Assembly (NCBI RefSeq): GCF_037975245.1
Contig: NC_092561.1
Span: 13,949,001 to 14,013,000 of the forward strand
DNA length: 64,000 nucleotides
DNA from: Apostichopus japonicus
Taxonomy: Eukaryota > Echinodermata > Holothuroidea > Aspidochirotida > Stichopodidae
Direction: 5' to 3'
In this document: positions 36,050 through 48,240 of the stretch, one piece after another
Layout of the letters: each line of letters starts with the position of its first letter
Position numbering within the stretch: the stretch's first letter is position 1
Made by a program: the position numbers and the translations under genes
Notes under the pieces: model-generated
Database searches by the model: none
What the model saw: only the letters and a program-made list of their open reading frames with translations
What the model was told of the DNA's origin: nothing

Positions 36050-39000
36050 GTTTACAACAAAATAAACCTTTAAGCAAATTTGACCAAGAATCTTTCACAT
36101 TTGTCGTGGCGCACAGAGTACTGTACACCACACTTGACAACCGTCATCATTTGTATCAGTTTGGCTGCAATTTATACAGAAAATGGTGATTGTATAGGCA
36201 TACCAATTGGTTTACGTGTAAACTTCAAAGAACCTCAATTTCAATTTTCTTAACTTTTCACTTACCTCCTCCGCCTACCCCCACCTTACTATCAAAACGC
36301 AGTAATCGCACATTTCTATGTTACTATGCTTAACTTGTCAGTGCAATAACCCACCAAATCAATATTTTTTCCCCACCCACTTAAAAGTATTTAACCTACC
36401 CAGTAAATTCAGCTTGCCTATTATCCACCCAGTCAATTGTTCTGTCCGCTGCATCCAGTAAATTATTTGGCCCTTAAAAAATCATATCAGAGATATGTAA
36501 TCACACGATAACCGAACTATTGAGATGCTATCTCAAGTAGAAGATGATATCCATACTATATATGTCGAGTTATCATTGACCTTTTTGTGATAAGTAAAGT
36601 TGACGATATGTGTTGCACAAGCAGTAGTGTAGAAACATCCATTGTTCGTTGCCCACCTAATAAATAAGAAAATCGGCAAAAACCAGGGCTTTCAATCGTG
36701 GTTGTAGTTTTCAACCACTTTTAATTTTTTTTAAATGACGTTTTCACAATGTGAGGTGGTTTGTCAATTAAAGTGGCTAGACTTCGTAGGGGTAACAGCC
36801 AACCCGTTTAATAGAAATATCTTGACGAAAAGGTTAACCCGCACGGGAATATCATGGAACATTAGAGGCACAGTGCACTCACGAGAGCTCCCGAGACGTT
36901 CATCTGGAAGTCTGCCTGTACATTTAGTCCATTAAAGATAAGCCAAAATTATGTGAACCTAGAACAATCTGCAACAGAAGGATTTTAATGATTTGGATGC
37001 TACCCCTTCCCTCACCCTCCCCCTGAACATAATATCCCAAATCCGCCAAAATCCGACACCGGGAAACATATTTACTACCATAAATCAAAAATCGCCGCCA
37101 TCGACACATTTAAGGCCCCATATTTCGAAAACGGTTGCTCTTATACCCAATAAATAAATACTAGGTGAATAAAAACATGATACCAAAGAAAATATTTACC
37201 TAATTAAAACTTCCTGGTGTCAGATTTTAGCGGATTTTGGATATAATGTTTCAGTGCGGTCATCCTAATAATCCAAAGCAAAAGAACCTACTGCATCAAT
37301 TTGTTCTAAGTTCATCCATTTTTGTCAACTGGATTAATATACGGCTTAAACACTAGCCCCATCCAAACTCTCGAGGGTTCAATTGTCTTAGTAAACATCA
37401 TTCTCCACCTGTTAGGGCAAACAACACAACCACTAAAAATGTAACTATTTGTAAAAAAAGGTATGGTCTATTGAAAAGAACAGTATCCTTAACGAACTCT
37501 CAGAAGTGTTCAAAGTTGAGCGTATAGTCTACCAGGGGAAAGGGGGTGTGTCTGTTTTGTGTTTTGCTCAGCCGGCCACTAAGCCCAATTTAATGCACAA
37601 AGAAGTTTAAAAGCAAACATAAATCAAACATGAAGTGTTTAAGCTACGGATTCTTCTCAAATCACTTCCTAGTCAGATCACAACTGCCAGAGCTCTACTG
37701 TACATTAATTCGAGATTATTATTTGCTTAAAACACCCACGAACGTGCCCTTCCTCAATTTTAAACTATATGGGCCTTCATCCAATAATTTGGCTACATAC
37801 GGCATAAGTTTCTTAAATATAAGACGTCAGTTTCAGTTTATTGTTATATGTTCAACCGCTCATAAATTATGGTTGCGCGAAATTCGAACAAGTGTAAATA
37901 ATTTACAATGTACATGCATGCACGTTTTATAAAATCTCGGCAAGTTCCCATGAACACTTTGAAAGCAAAAATAGAACCGTGTCACTTATGTGTGTCAGTT
38001 AATGAAAAATAATGAGGTTGTAAACAATCATGCAAACATTGTATATACTCTCATGTGTGTATGAAAATTTCGTTAAACGGATAAATTACTCATAAATCAG
38101 GCGATGAGATTTGATAGCTTCAGAAATAGTGAGAACTGATAAAATGCGTTCATATATGGTTTTGAATTACCTGCAACGGCAGTAAACGTTTTGTTTTGGA
38201 GTTACAAGCAAAGCTATGATTTGACTTATGAATACAAATTTTACAGGCAGTTTAAACTTTCCTGATACATCAAGCCGTTGAACTATCATACTATGTACGA
38301 CGTAACTGCAGCTCTTGATTTATAAAATATTTACAATTTCAAGCAAACTTTCGTTTTGGAAAATTATTTAAAATTTCATTACCGTGAATCACACCTTTAG
38401 AAATTCAATTCAATCTTGGCAAGCCACCGGAAGTCTCGCTGACATGGTATTTAACAAGTGCTAACGGTCCATTCCCACCGTAGGAGACCTCGGCCGTATT
38501 AAAGAATAAGGATGTTTGTCAAAAGGGTATCACCTGCAGATTTCCAATGTTATCATTAAATTTGAATGTTCTACCCTGATAAGCAACGCGAGGGCCTTCT
38601 TGAATAAGTTTAACGAAGAAGGGAAAGTATTAAAACGAACATTATCGGAGCATCTGAGTTTTATGAGGCTATGCTGTTTCTTGAGGGGTGCGGTAAGGTG
38701 GGGGAGTGTACCGAAAGGGGATGAATGTCTGGTAGAAACTCCCCTGGAAGTAGGAGTTTCATATGTTTAGCACAAATGTACAAGTCAGAAAGAGAACTTA
38801 CACTTAAATGATTTTTAATGTAAGTAATCACTGGGAATTCATGGGGCTATTAGGCAAAAGATTCTGGAAATTGAAATATTTTCAGATACCCTTATCAGTA
38901 CAACATGTCCCCCCGAATGAGTTAGGAAAGAACCTGAACCTTCTTGGAAGGGAGAGAGGAAGGATACTGGCCTGGGTTCATTGTAGCCGACTCTCATGTC
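36050..39000. other. Intergenic DNA of copy B
   Basis: It partly matches A 12,791-14,300. The LINE found after that point in A is absent. No gene was recognised, including in the open frame at 37,630-37,932. Confidence 0.45.
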
Positions 39001-39019
39001 GGGTATCTGTTGACGACAC

Positions 39020-39680
39020 CTTGTTTTGTCTGCTTAAAAATCGACTCGGTATACGGAGAGTGGGACTGGTAGCTGGATTAAAATCGGTGGAAACACAGCC
39101 CATCCACCCCACCCCTCCTTGTAATGATCCCACATAGTAAAACGCAAAAAATAGCAAGAGGAATCACTGAACTTTCGTTCACGTCTTTAAGCAAATTAGT
39201 TGTAACAATCTTTAGCGTCCGGTTTATACATGTACTTAACGCATGTAAAACAGCTTTAGAAAATTTCCACTGTATCTGCACTAACATAAAAATCAAAGTC
39301 AACTCATTATTGAGTGCAACGCATCAATATGCACGGGGTTCAACAACAAGTTGCAAACATTGTCTTCCTAAAACTATTCATTGAAATTATTCTGATGATT
39401 TCATTGGCTGTAGACGGCTAAGAAATATCTACAACCTCGTTGTGGCATCCTCCGTACTCATTGTGCACACAATTCAATAGCAGACACGTTGTTTACAGTG
39501 CAAGCAAGCGTTATGTTTGAACTACAGGCTACCTTATGGTTACACATAAATCGTATGAGGGTAGGTCTTGATGTCATGTTTAGACAAGAATCATTCGTAG
39601 ACTATTTCCTGCTTACAGTTGGAATAATCTTAGATAAGCTAAATGACTGTTTATTAACACGTAACGGAGTTGGTGTATCC
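39020..39680. repeat. Inverted counterpart of 17,020-17,820
   Basis: The reverse complement matches copy A (for example shared tcgactcggtatacggag against the A segment, and ttgtgcacacaat). Confidence 0.6.
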
Positions 39681-39789
39681 TTTATGTAGATGTTATTGCC
39701 TTTGAACGTTGTTAAGATATCGATAGGCTTTTGTAGTCATTGTTTTTCTGGCAAGGTGGGTCAATAGCATTCTATAAGCCGACCGTGCA

Positions 39790-40502
39790 TTCTTAAGGCT
39801 TCGCAAATTACTACAAGCCGACTGCGATCCTACGCGACTCTCCCCGACTACTCGTCGGGAATGAGTTGGAGACACTCGTGGCCACCTAGTGGCGTCGGCG
39901 TAGGATCGTAGGTTAGCAGCACACTAGCCCGACCCGACCAGACCCAGCAGTTTAATCTCCTGCTCATCAGTCCATATGGGGCCGCCCTTTAGCAGCCGTC
40001 ACCTGATTTCACAATGCTTCCTTATTGGCTATCCATTAGAAACAGATCGCAGTCGTGTCGTGGACAACCGCAAACTGCCACGACCCGACTCAACTGCGAC
40101 GCGACAGCCCCGATGCCACGACTGATACATCAAACATGTATGAATACCCGATTTGGTCACAACGAGTGCCGGCTGTCTGATTTTGGTTGAGTCATGAGCA
40201 GAATTTCGCGCAAATTGCCCCGATCCGACTGCAACCCGACAGATTTTTTGTCACAATCGCGTCGGGTCTCGGTCGGGTCGATGCAATTTGCGCCTGCCTG
40301 TAGTCTAACACACTATCAAATAGTTCAGTTCCTCATAATGCAACACAGAAACGATTCGAAAGCATTATATGTGAGTACCTAAAACTAACATGTTTACTTG
40401 AAATTATGGCAGGCGAAATTGCACCGAACTGACTGCAACCAATAGGATTTTTCGTCGCAGTCGCGTAGGGTAGCAGTCGGGTCAGTGCAATTTGCGCCTG
40501 CC
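39790..40502. repeat. Cluster of foldback MITE-like elements
   Basis: The clearest copy is 40,408-40,502: left arm ggcaggcgaaattgcaccga, and a right arm ending tgcaatttgcgcctgcc that pairs with it, with tcgcagtcgcgt in the middle. Related foldbacks lie near 40,207-40,302, 40,060-40,130 and 39,797-39,922. They share gcaaattgc and cccgactgc motifs. No protein is encoded. Confidence 0.65.
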
Positions 40503-42030
40503 TTTACACAATAATTTATGTAAAACTCCGTAACCCGGATGTGTTCAGAGAGGCGGAAGAGGGTTCAATCTGGGGAAGTTTAAGTTGGGGGGGGGGGGAC
40601 GTTGAAGGGAAGTGGGTCATGTGACCTTAAATTGAGGGTAGAAACCACAAAACTACCATACTTTTCAACAAACAGGAGTCATTAAGTACTTATGACACCT
40701 TTCAGGTCTCCTACAAAACGTCATGCCAAAGTCCATTCGGCTCCGTCGCCCCGGACTATTTTCATTACCATATAACCTCAGGTACCATAATGCCCGGATA
40801 ATCCTGGTTTCAATGGTTCTTTTTTTTTAACGTCACTAACAGACGTCAGCCTCGTGGACATTTTTCATAGGCCTATATGTTTGATTATTGTAGGGTGTCT
40901 CCTAACAAAGCCTGACACAAACTAACTTTAAACATCAAACAAATAATAATAGCATCTTATTTACGTTATCAACACCTAGACGTCCTGATTACCTCTCAGT
41001 AAATTATAGAAATATAATATATGCACACATTTTAATGCGACGTCATGATAATTTGTAGACGTTACTTCGTCTAATTAAATTCAACCATGTTTTGTTGTTG
41101 TATGTACTTTAGCAAGTCGTGCAATACATCAATACATACAGCGCTAGAAGTTACACGGAGCTATTAGGCTATTATCAATACTATGAGGAATGTGAAAATT
41201 GAAAAATATTAATTAGGTTTTCCTCTTGCTGCTTAAGTTTAGTTTTTTTAATATTTGGTACCTACAGATATTGTGATACTTACTGGAACGGATTCCGTCA
41301 AAGATTCAGAGTTTCAATTCACTTTAGGCCGATCTGGATTATGAATGTAATACAGTTGGCTTGTTTATCAAGTAATGTCGTTCCTTGATTCTGCAACCGG
41401 GTTTTTCCATCTATCGATCACGGTTATGATTCTTTATTACTAACAAGCACCCGTTGCTATGGTATCGTTTCTTCTGATATGACGCATGAACCGTTTTTCA
41501 CAAGCCTATTCATGGTTGAAGTATATTGAAGTAATACCGCATTGGTTGGCTGATCAATAATTTCTACATGCCTTTCATTTCAATAGTTAAAAAAACATCC
41601 CTGTTAGGAAAGGAGAGAAGAGTTCCGACAACATGAAAAAAGGGCTTGTGAGTTATGTACATATGTTACGTAGTTTGGGGTAATAAGTTCAGGACAATGG
41701 TATTCGATGTTTTTCTTCTTTTATTATTGGACTCCGCAAAATGCCACTGCTTCCTTTCACAATCTCAAATTACCAATCCTTCATAACAACCTCTGCTCCC
41801 TTGCAACACTATCACCGCTATCCTCTCACTCAACCTCGGCTTCTTCCTTTCCTTTTCTCCCTTATTACCTTCGCTCCTCAACTAACAAAAGCCACCGCGC
41901 AACTCACCTAAGCCCCTCTCCTCATCTCTAGCTATATCCTTTAATTCTATTAGCCAGTCTTTACATGTCTAAGTAATCCCAGCTTTGTAATCCCCTTATG
42001 ATATCCCTAAGACATAAGCAGCTTTCTTCT
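40503..42030. other. Copy B segment with relict exon-like block
   Basis: It matches A 18,246-20,200. The block at 41,275-41,500 keeps the CCA|GTAAGTATC donor (minus strand). 41,740-41,930 is pyrimidine-rich. Confidence 0.45.
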
Positions 42031-42039
42031 CCTTACTTG

Positions 42040-42445
42040 CAGACTTCATAACTTTGATGTGTTTAACGCTTAATATAAATTCGTCTGTGGGTTCCACGGT
42101 AAAAGTAAATATCATCTCTCCAAAAGACTCTTTTTAATAAACGTTATCTTTAATGTTTATCTTCTTCTTTGTGGTGACATTATTTCTGTTCCTCTGATTC
42201 TGATGACGAGATTGAAGACGGCGAAGGCGGCAAAGACAATGGCGATGGTGATCATAATCATATAGAAGTAGGTTAGTGGTGCATTCTTTCTTCGGTTGAA
42301 TGAAAACACATATATGCATAACCTGACTGAACCATTTTCTCCCGACTGAATTTCCGTACCTCTTCCCCTTTGTGCACGCCAATGACCAATCTAACAAACT
42401 AAATCCATTCACATAAGAGTTCCATTGAATATCAATCGATTGCAA
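42040..42445 (-). pseudogene. Duplicate of the C2-like terminal exon, copy B
   Basis: 42,060-42,170 matches the terminal exon at 50.5 kb (the segment around aatataaattcgtctgtggg), but a 1-nt insertion near 42,150 shifts the frame. The last ~50 codons are missing. Upstream (42,190-42,300) a different minus-strand frame reads as a hydrophobic run, YMIMITIAIVFAAFAVFNLV, which could be a membrane segment or chance. Confidence 0.45.
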
Positions 42446-44000
42446 TCCGTCGATTAGATTTTTACATGATCTAATCGCCCTAAATGATTATTCACATATT
42501 CAAGCAACCTCAAGTTGGACCAATGCATTAAAGATAGTATCTTCAAATAAATGTTAAACATCTAAACGTTTAAATATGCGGGAGGACTCATAGACCCCCC
42601 CCCCCCCCAACACACACACAAACCTTTACATGGGAGTCGATTTTAAGGTCACACCCTTTCTTCTACAATTCATAGTCCAACCTTGTCTTCTGCTGCCATA
42701 ACGTCCCTATTGTTCATAGTGTCACGTGTGACTATATGCAACGCTCGGTGAAAGATTAGTATATTAGAGTCCGGTCCAAGCTCTCGATTTCTCGGTTTAC
42801 GATGGGCAGTAAGTAAATGAAATTTATTCGATTTACCCCGAGAGGGTTTTTTGCCATTTCGTCTTTAGTAATATTTTACTATTCATTCGTTACATCGTCC
42901 CGTAGATATGTAGCCCTACTGGTGAAGAAGGTGTGAAGTGTATTAATATCATTATATATCATTCTCAATTCATTTCATTCATTGTTCCTTACTCCAGCTG
43001 TGTTCTATTCAGCTTTACAAAAATACAAACAATGCCTCGTTTCATTAGAATGTGATGGAACAATTGCGTGATCAGAAAGAACATTTATACGACGATTAAA
43101 GGGTCATGGTCCTCGTGAGTATCTTCTTCCATTTTTGTTGAGCTTGTTGAGCTCGCTCAAGAATCTGGGGAACACTTTCAATTTTTTTAAGTGGTAAAAA
43201 GCAGCTCTCATTAACCCCATTGTGACGGTAATTGTTTTTTTTTTTAGTTTACATTGCTTGTTTCCCATCTCTAGGGAAACGGATTTGTTTGTTCAGTTAT
43301 GAAAGTTTCGCGCTTCTTGGTGTAAAGATGAATATTACAAACCTCTCTTGTCAACCATAGCTTTACTTTTATGTTGTTACTCTTTAACAAATCTCTTTTC
43401 AAGACTCACGATCCTTTATATATTTGTAAAGACACGTTAACATTATATACTAAATGGTTCGTTCGTAATACGGATTGCTGCTAGTGCTGATTATGTACTC
43501 TTAGCGTCATTTGCACTGTTAAGGCGGATGAAGTGTTTTTTTCCACATAGCTGCCAAATCTAAATGACAGGTCCCAACTCTAATGAGCTTAGTCAGGCCT
43601 GGCAAGAGATGAGGACGGGAGGGGGGGGGGGGGGGCTAGCAGTCCAGGTCCTGGATCTGAGCCGCGGCCTGTGGCCTGAGGGACAATTAAAACATGGCAA
43701 TAGAATAGTGTATTCTGATAATCCTGAAAACAGGAGACTTTAAAGGTGGCATAATTTGTTTGATTCCCGACCTTGTTGTTGACACCATCAGAGTAGTCAC
43801 AGGAGTGACGGAATTAGTGATGTTTATCCAGATAGAAGAGAAAACAATCAGTGTAACCACAGTTGCGGACTTATTTGCTCAACATATCCAATATAACCGC
43901 GGAGGAGGGTTGGGGAGGGGTTACTCGCTATATCGCCTGACAAAACATGTCAAGATGAGCAAATAAAAGACAAAAGTACAGACTAGTAAAGATCCTATAT
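42446..44000. other. Intergenic stretch
   Basis: No gene was recognised. It contains poly-C (42,595-42,608) and poly-G (43,620-43,636) runs. Confidence 0.4.
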
Positions 44001-44189
44001 ACGAAAAGTGTAATCTTATTGACGAAAACCTGGCTTATGAACCCATCAGTGACTTGCAATGACCATGTAACCAGAGCAATATATCATCATGTAATATTCT
44101 TGATAATAATGATACAAGAGATGATTCAAAGAGGAGGTATTATTGCTTTGACTTCTGTATTCAGAGTGTCTCATGCACATCCATTGTTC

Positions 44190-44353
44190 TTAAATACTTC
44201 TACTAACATGCGTCATATGTCACAAACATTCCTTAGAGCGACCACATCCCCATGCTTTTTAGGGTAGGTGGGTGGTAACAATAACAGGACATATTGTGGT
44301 TGCTAAAGGGTGGTGTAAAATAAAATACTGTAGAATGAGTACAATATGTTACA
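44190..44353 (-). repeat. Candidate 3' LTR of the gypsy remnant
   Basis: On the minus strand the block starts TGTAACATATT directly after a purine tract (AAAAAAAGGAGA, 44,354-44,365). It matches 46,030-46,207. The outer boundary lies somewhere below 44,190. Confidence 0.5.
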
Positions 44354-44539
44354 TCTCCTTTTTTTCAGTTAAAATAAAGTTTAAGGACTTGGATGAGAAA
44401 CAATTTCCTTATCCAGAAATATAATTGAATGATAATGACCTAACACTGCATAACTATAAAATCAATCTCTAGCAAAGATTTGACTACTGGTTCTAGGTTA
44501 CAAAGTGACTACCACTTTCTTCACATGACTTTGGTCACA

Positions 44540-46060
44540 TTTCATAGTCACTGTGCCAACGTGGATTTGTCTTTGCTCTAATACTTCTTCGTAAATTAGT
44601 GTTCGTGGTTTGGTCCTCTGAAGAGGTTTGTTCATTGTCACAATTAACTATGTCATTGTCTTCATGTCCGTCATAACTAAATGTTCCACCAGTAAGTAAA
44701 TGTTTGCGGTTGCGTCTATACTGTACACCTTCAGCTGTCTCTACATAGTATGATCTGGGCTGGTCAGCCTTAGATACAATAGTGGCTTGTTTCCAACCTT
44801 TGTCAATCTGTAGGCGAACATTATCTCCTGGTTGCAGTTCTGGTAATTTCTGGTAATATTATGACCGTTGGTCCACTCTCCTTTGCCTTCATTGCCATGC
44901 CATTAGACTGAGGATGGTATGGACTAGACGTATTATGATGAAATTGATAAAGTTTCGAAAAACTATCTAATTGCCAACTTTTGAATTGGGTTCCGTTATC
45001 TGTGATAAGGGCATTTGGAATACCATAACGTGCATATTGTGATTTACAAAGTACTACAATAGTTTTTTTCTTAGTATTAGGTAAATGTGAAATTTCAAAG
45101 TAACCGGAGAAATAATCATTTAATATCAAATAGTTATTTCTATTCCACTCAAAGGGATCAGCACCCAGTTTCTGAAAAGGTCTTTGAGGAATCTCATGAG
45201 ATTGTAGAGGTTCTTTTTTATTCTGCCTCCTGTGTGTGTTACAGATGGAACACTTTGAAATTAAATCTTCAATGTCAGCACTCATTAGAGGCAAAAACAT
45301 AATGTCCCTTGCTCTTCGTTTACATTCATCGTGTACTTTCATTAACATTTGCTGAAGTCGATGTGGAGTTTGATACAAGGGTCACTTAAAAATTGGTTCT
45401 AATGGTTTGTGATCTGTTTCAACATGAATTGATTTCTAACCATTCAGGTATTCATGAAAACGCTTACAACCAAACACAATAACGAGTATTTCCTTTTCGA
45501 TTTGGGCGTAGTTTTGCTGACTCTTAGTTAATGATTTAGAAGCATATGCTACTGGGGACCCATCTTATAAAATTACTACTCCGACACCGAGGCTACTAGA
45601 ATCTACAGATAAGGTTACTTCTTTTTTGACATCAAACAATTTTAGAACAGGGGCCTGCGTAATAGTTTCTTTAAGCCTTTGAAAACTCTTTCGTTGAGCA
45701 TCTCCCCATTCCCAGTGCACACCTTTCTCAAGAAGTGCCCTTAATGGTGAGCTCTCTGTAGACAAATTTTGCTAAATAGGTAATTACATCCATACACCTT
45801 TTTATCCTTTCCTCCTCTTCTGGGGACTTCATTTCTGTGACAGCTCTGACCTTCTCTAGGTCAACCTTGAGCTCACTCTTATTTAACACATGACCTAGTT
45901 AGGCAATATCAGATATTCTTATCTGACATTTACTTTTGTTCAGTTTGACTTTTGTAAGTCTGCTTCTGTCCAAAACATTACGTAACCGCTGGTCATGCTC
46001 TGCTACCGTCTCTCCCCAATACTTATACTCATTATACACACTCATTGTTCTTACTAACAT
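44540..46060 (-). pseudogene. Decayed Ty3/gypsy pol (RT thumb, RNase H, integrase)
   Basis: Minus strand, high to low coordinate: RT thumb (KVKLNKSKCQIRISDIA, stop, LGHVLNKSELKVDLEKV); RNase H (LSVDSSSLGVGVVIL, then VAYASKSLTKSQQNYAQIEK and HVETDHKPLEP) with three stops; an integrase zinc region (H, then CSICNTH); and a catalytic core with DYFSG, ITDNGTQF and YHPQSNGMA. A C-terminal GPY-like domain (LPELQPGDNVRLQIDKGWKQ, YYVETAEGVQYRRN) ends near 44,545. The third acidic residue expected after NGMA is Met. RNase H runs directly into integrase, so the usual linker is deleted, and the RT palm is missing. The element is dead. Confidence 0.85.
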
Positions 46061-46207
46061 GCGTCATTCTGTCATATACAAACATAGAAGAGTGATCACA
46101 GGCCCATGCTTCTTAGGATAGGTCGGTGGTTAAAATAACAGGATATATTGTGGTTGCTAAAGGGTGGTGTAAAGTACAATACTGAAGAATGCGTAGAATA
46201 TGTTACA
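46030..46207 (-). repeat. LTR-like block fused to pol
   Basis: It matches the block at 44,190-44,353 and starts TGTAACATATTC on the minus strand. It runs straight into the RT thumb, so the primer-binding site, gag, protease and RT palm are lost. Confidence 0.5.
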
Positions 46208-47105
46208 CATCACTCTTGAGTTTTTTCACTATTCTAGAAATGTGTTAAAAACAGTTATTTAAGGCAATTATTCAATTTAACGACGAGGCAAAGAACACCT
46301 GTTTGCTATCGGACCAAAAATAACGATGTAACTATCTAATCTTTACAGATAATGTTTTCAGTTGACTGTTGCTGCCTATTGGTGCTCTGTCGGTTATTAT
46401 GAAAACAATTGGCCATGAAAGTGCACGCTGTGAAACATTTACAGGTAAGATGAGTTCCATAATTGTGATATAGGAATATGTGGTGGTGATCCATTTTGGG
46501 CGTCATGTAACGAAACACATGTTAGTTTGTACGTCTGGTTGCGTATTGTAATTCCCTGCAGGACAAATACGGGTACTTACATAAACAGGCTGGATTTAAG
46601 GTTTGTGAGTCACGGGGTCCGCCGTTCAAGAAAGGACGGACAGGCTTTGTTAGGGTTTTCTCTTTAATGCGCTGACACCGAGTAACTAAAAGATAATCGA
46701 AATCTTTCTCATCTTGAAAAGTAGCTGATTTGTTTCAAGAATAAAAAGTAATTCTCTAAACTGGAAGTAACATAATTTCATATCCCGAACACTTTAAAAA
46801 CAATTATAAAATATCTGACTACATTCAGTTAGGAATGTTTAACAGGGTACGTCATTTAGAGCATGTTGAAAGGGAAGTAACATTATTGACATCACTATTT
46901 TTAAGCAATTCAATATATATGCTCTTCTTTAGACATTTTGACAATGCAGCATATCAACAAAGACAATTTCCTATTGTGAAGGATACGCTACCTCAATCAA
47001 ATAATTCTTCCAGTGGCTGGGAATAGCATGTATAATACTATGATAATGTATATAATAGCGTGGAGGGGATATTTTGTTTGTTACTCAAGTCAGCAAAAGC
47101 AAACA
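46208..47105. other. Duplication copy C, left part
   Basis: It matches A 635-1,150 and then 2,650-3,050. No gene. Confidence 0.55.
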
Positions 47106-48240
47106 ATTTCCCCTCGGCTCCGCCGCCCCAACTTTTTTCATTACCGAATATTCTCTGGTCCTATTTTGTCCGGATAATCCTGGTTTCAGTGGTTCTGTTT
47201 GGTAGACTTCAGCCTCGTGCAATTTTTCTTAGGCCTATACTTGATTGTTGGAGTGTGTCAATCTCCAAAGAAAGCCTGACACAAAGTAACTTTAAAATTA
47301 AAGAAAAATAATAATAACATCATATTTTACGTTATCAACACCTAGACGTCCTGATTACCTCGCAGTAAGTTATAGAAAATCAATATATGATCAAATGTTT
47401 CATCCAATTCGACGTCTTGATAATTTGTAGACGTTACTTCGTTTAATTAAATTCAACCATGTTTTTGTTGTTGTAATGTACTTATAAGCAAGTCGTGCAA
47501 TACAGCAATGCATACCGCGCTAGATGTTACACGGAGCTATTAACCTATCATCAATACTATGTGGAATGTAAAAATAAGGCTTTTCCTATCGCTGATTAAG
47601 TCTATTTTGGTTAAAGTGTTGGTGCCTACAGATATTGTGATAATACCGTCCACATAGGTTAAATGGGTTAAATTTAAACAGGGCTTTTGTGACACCATAT
47701 TGCCACCTAGATGTTCTGGTAACCTTGAAGTAAATTATAAGATGAAAGTTTGATCAAATGTTTCCATCTCAATACTTTTTGATCATTTGTAGTTGTTACT
47801 TTTAATTAAAATTCAACCACGTTTATGTTGTTGTAATATCGATACTTTAGCAAGTCGTGAAATATAGTAATGCATATAACACTGGTACTAACACGGAACT
47901 ATTAGCCTACATGGTTATTATCAGTTCTATGAAGAATGCAAAAAAATACAATTAATAACAAGGCTTTTAATATTGCTGCTTAAGTAATTTTATTTTGAAT
48001 TTTTGGTGCCTTCATACATTGTGATAGTTATTGGAATAGATTCCGTCAAAGATGCAATGAGTTTCATATCACCTTCAAAAACTACAAAATAATACGGTCC
48101 ACAATAGGTTGACGACATGGCATTTAAGTCAATAATGGAAATCACATGAATTAAAAATAGACAAGACTTTTGTGACAGCATATTTTCGATTTTGTCATGT
48201 GGTAGTAAAGTAATAATCAAAAAATAACTGTTTCATTTTA
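47106..48240. other. Duplication copy C, right part
   Basis: It begins with sequence equivalent to A ~18,520 and B ~40,740, so the caspase region is missing. It includes the relict exon-like block near 48,020-48,080, with the donor mutated. Confidence 0.55.

Noticed and set aside
37630-37932. 100-codon plus-strand frame as a gene
   Set aside because: No motif, no splice partners and no counterpart in copy A.
38808-39137. 109-codon plus-strand frame
   Set aside because: It runs across the boundary of the inverted segment and has no similarity to copy A as protein.
42190-42300. Transmembrane exon of a receptor
   Set aside because: The hydrophobic run lies in a different frame from the conserved C2-like remnant and was not found in the other two copies.
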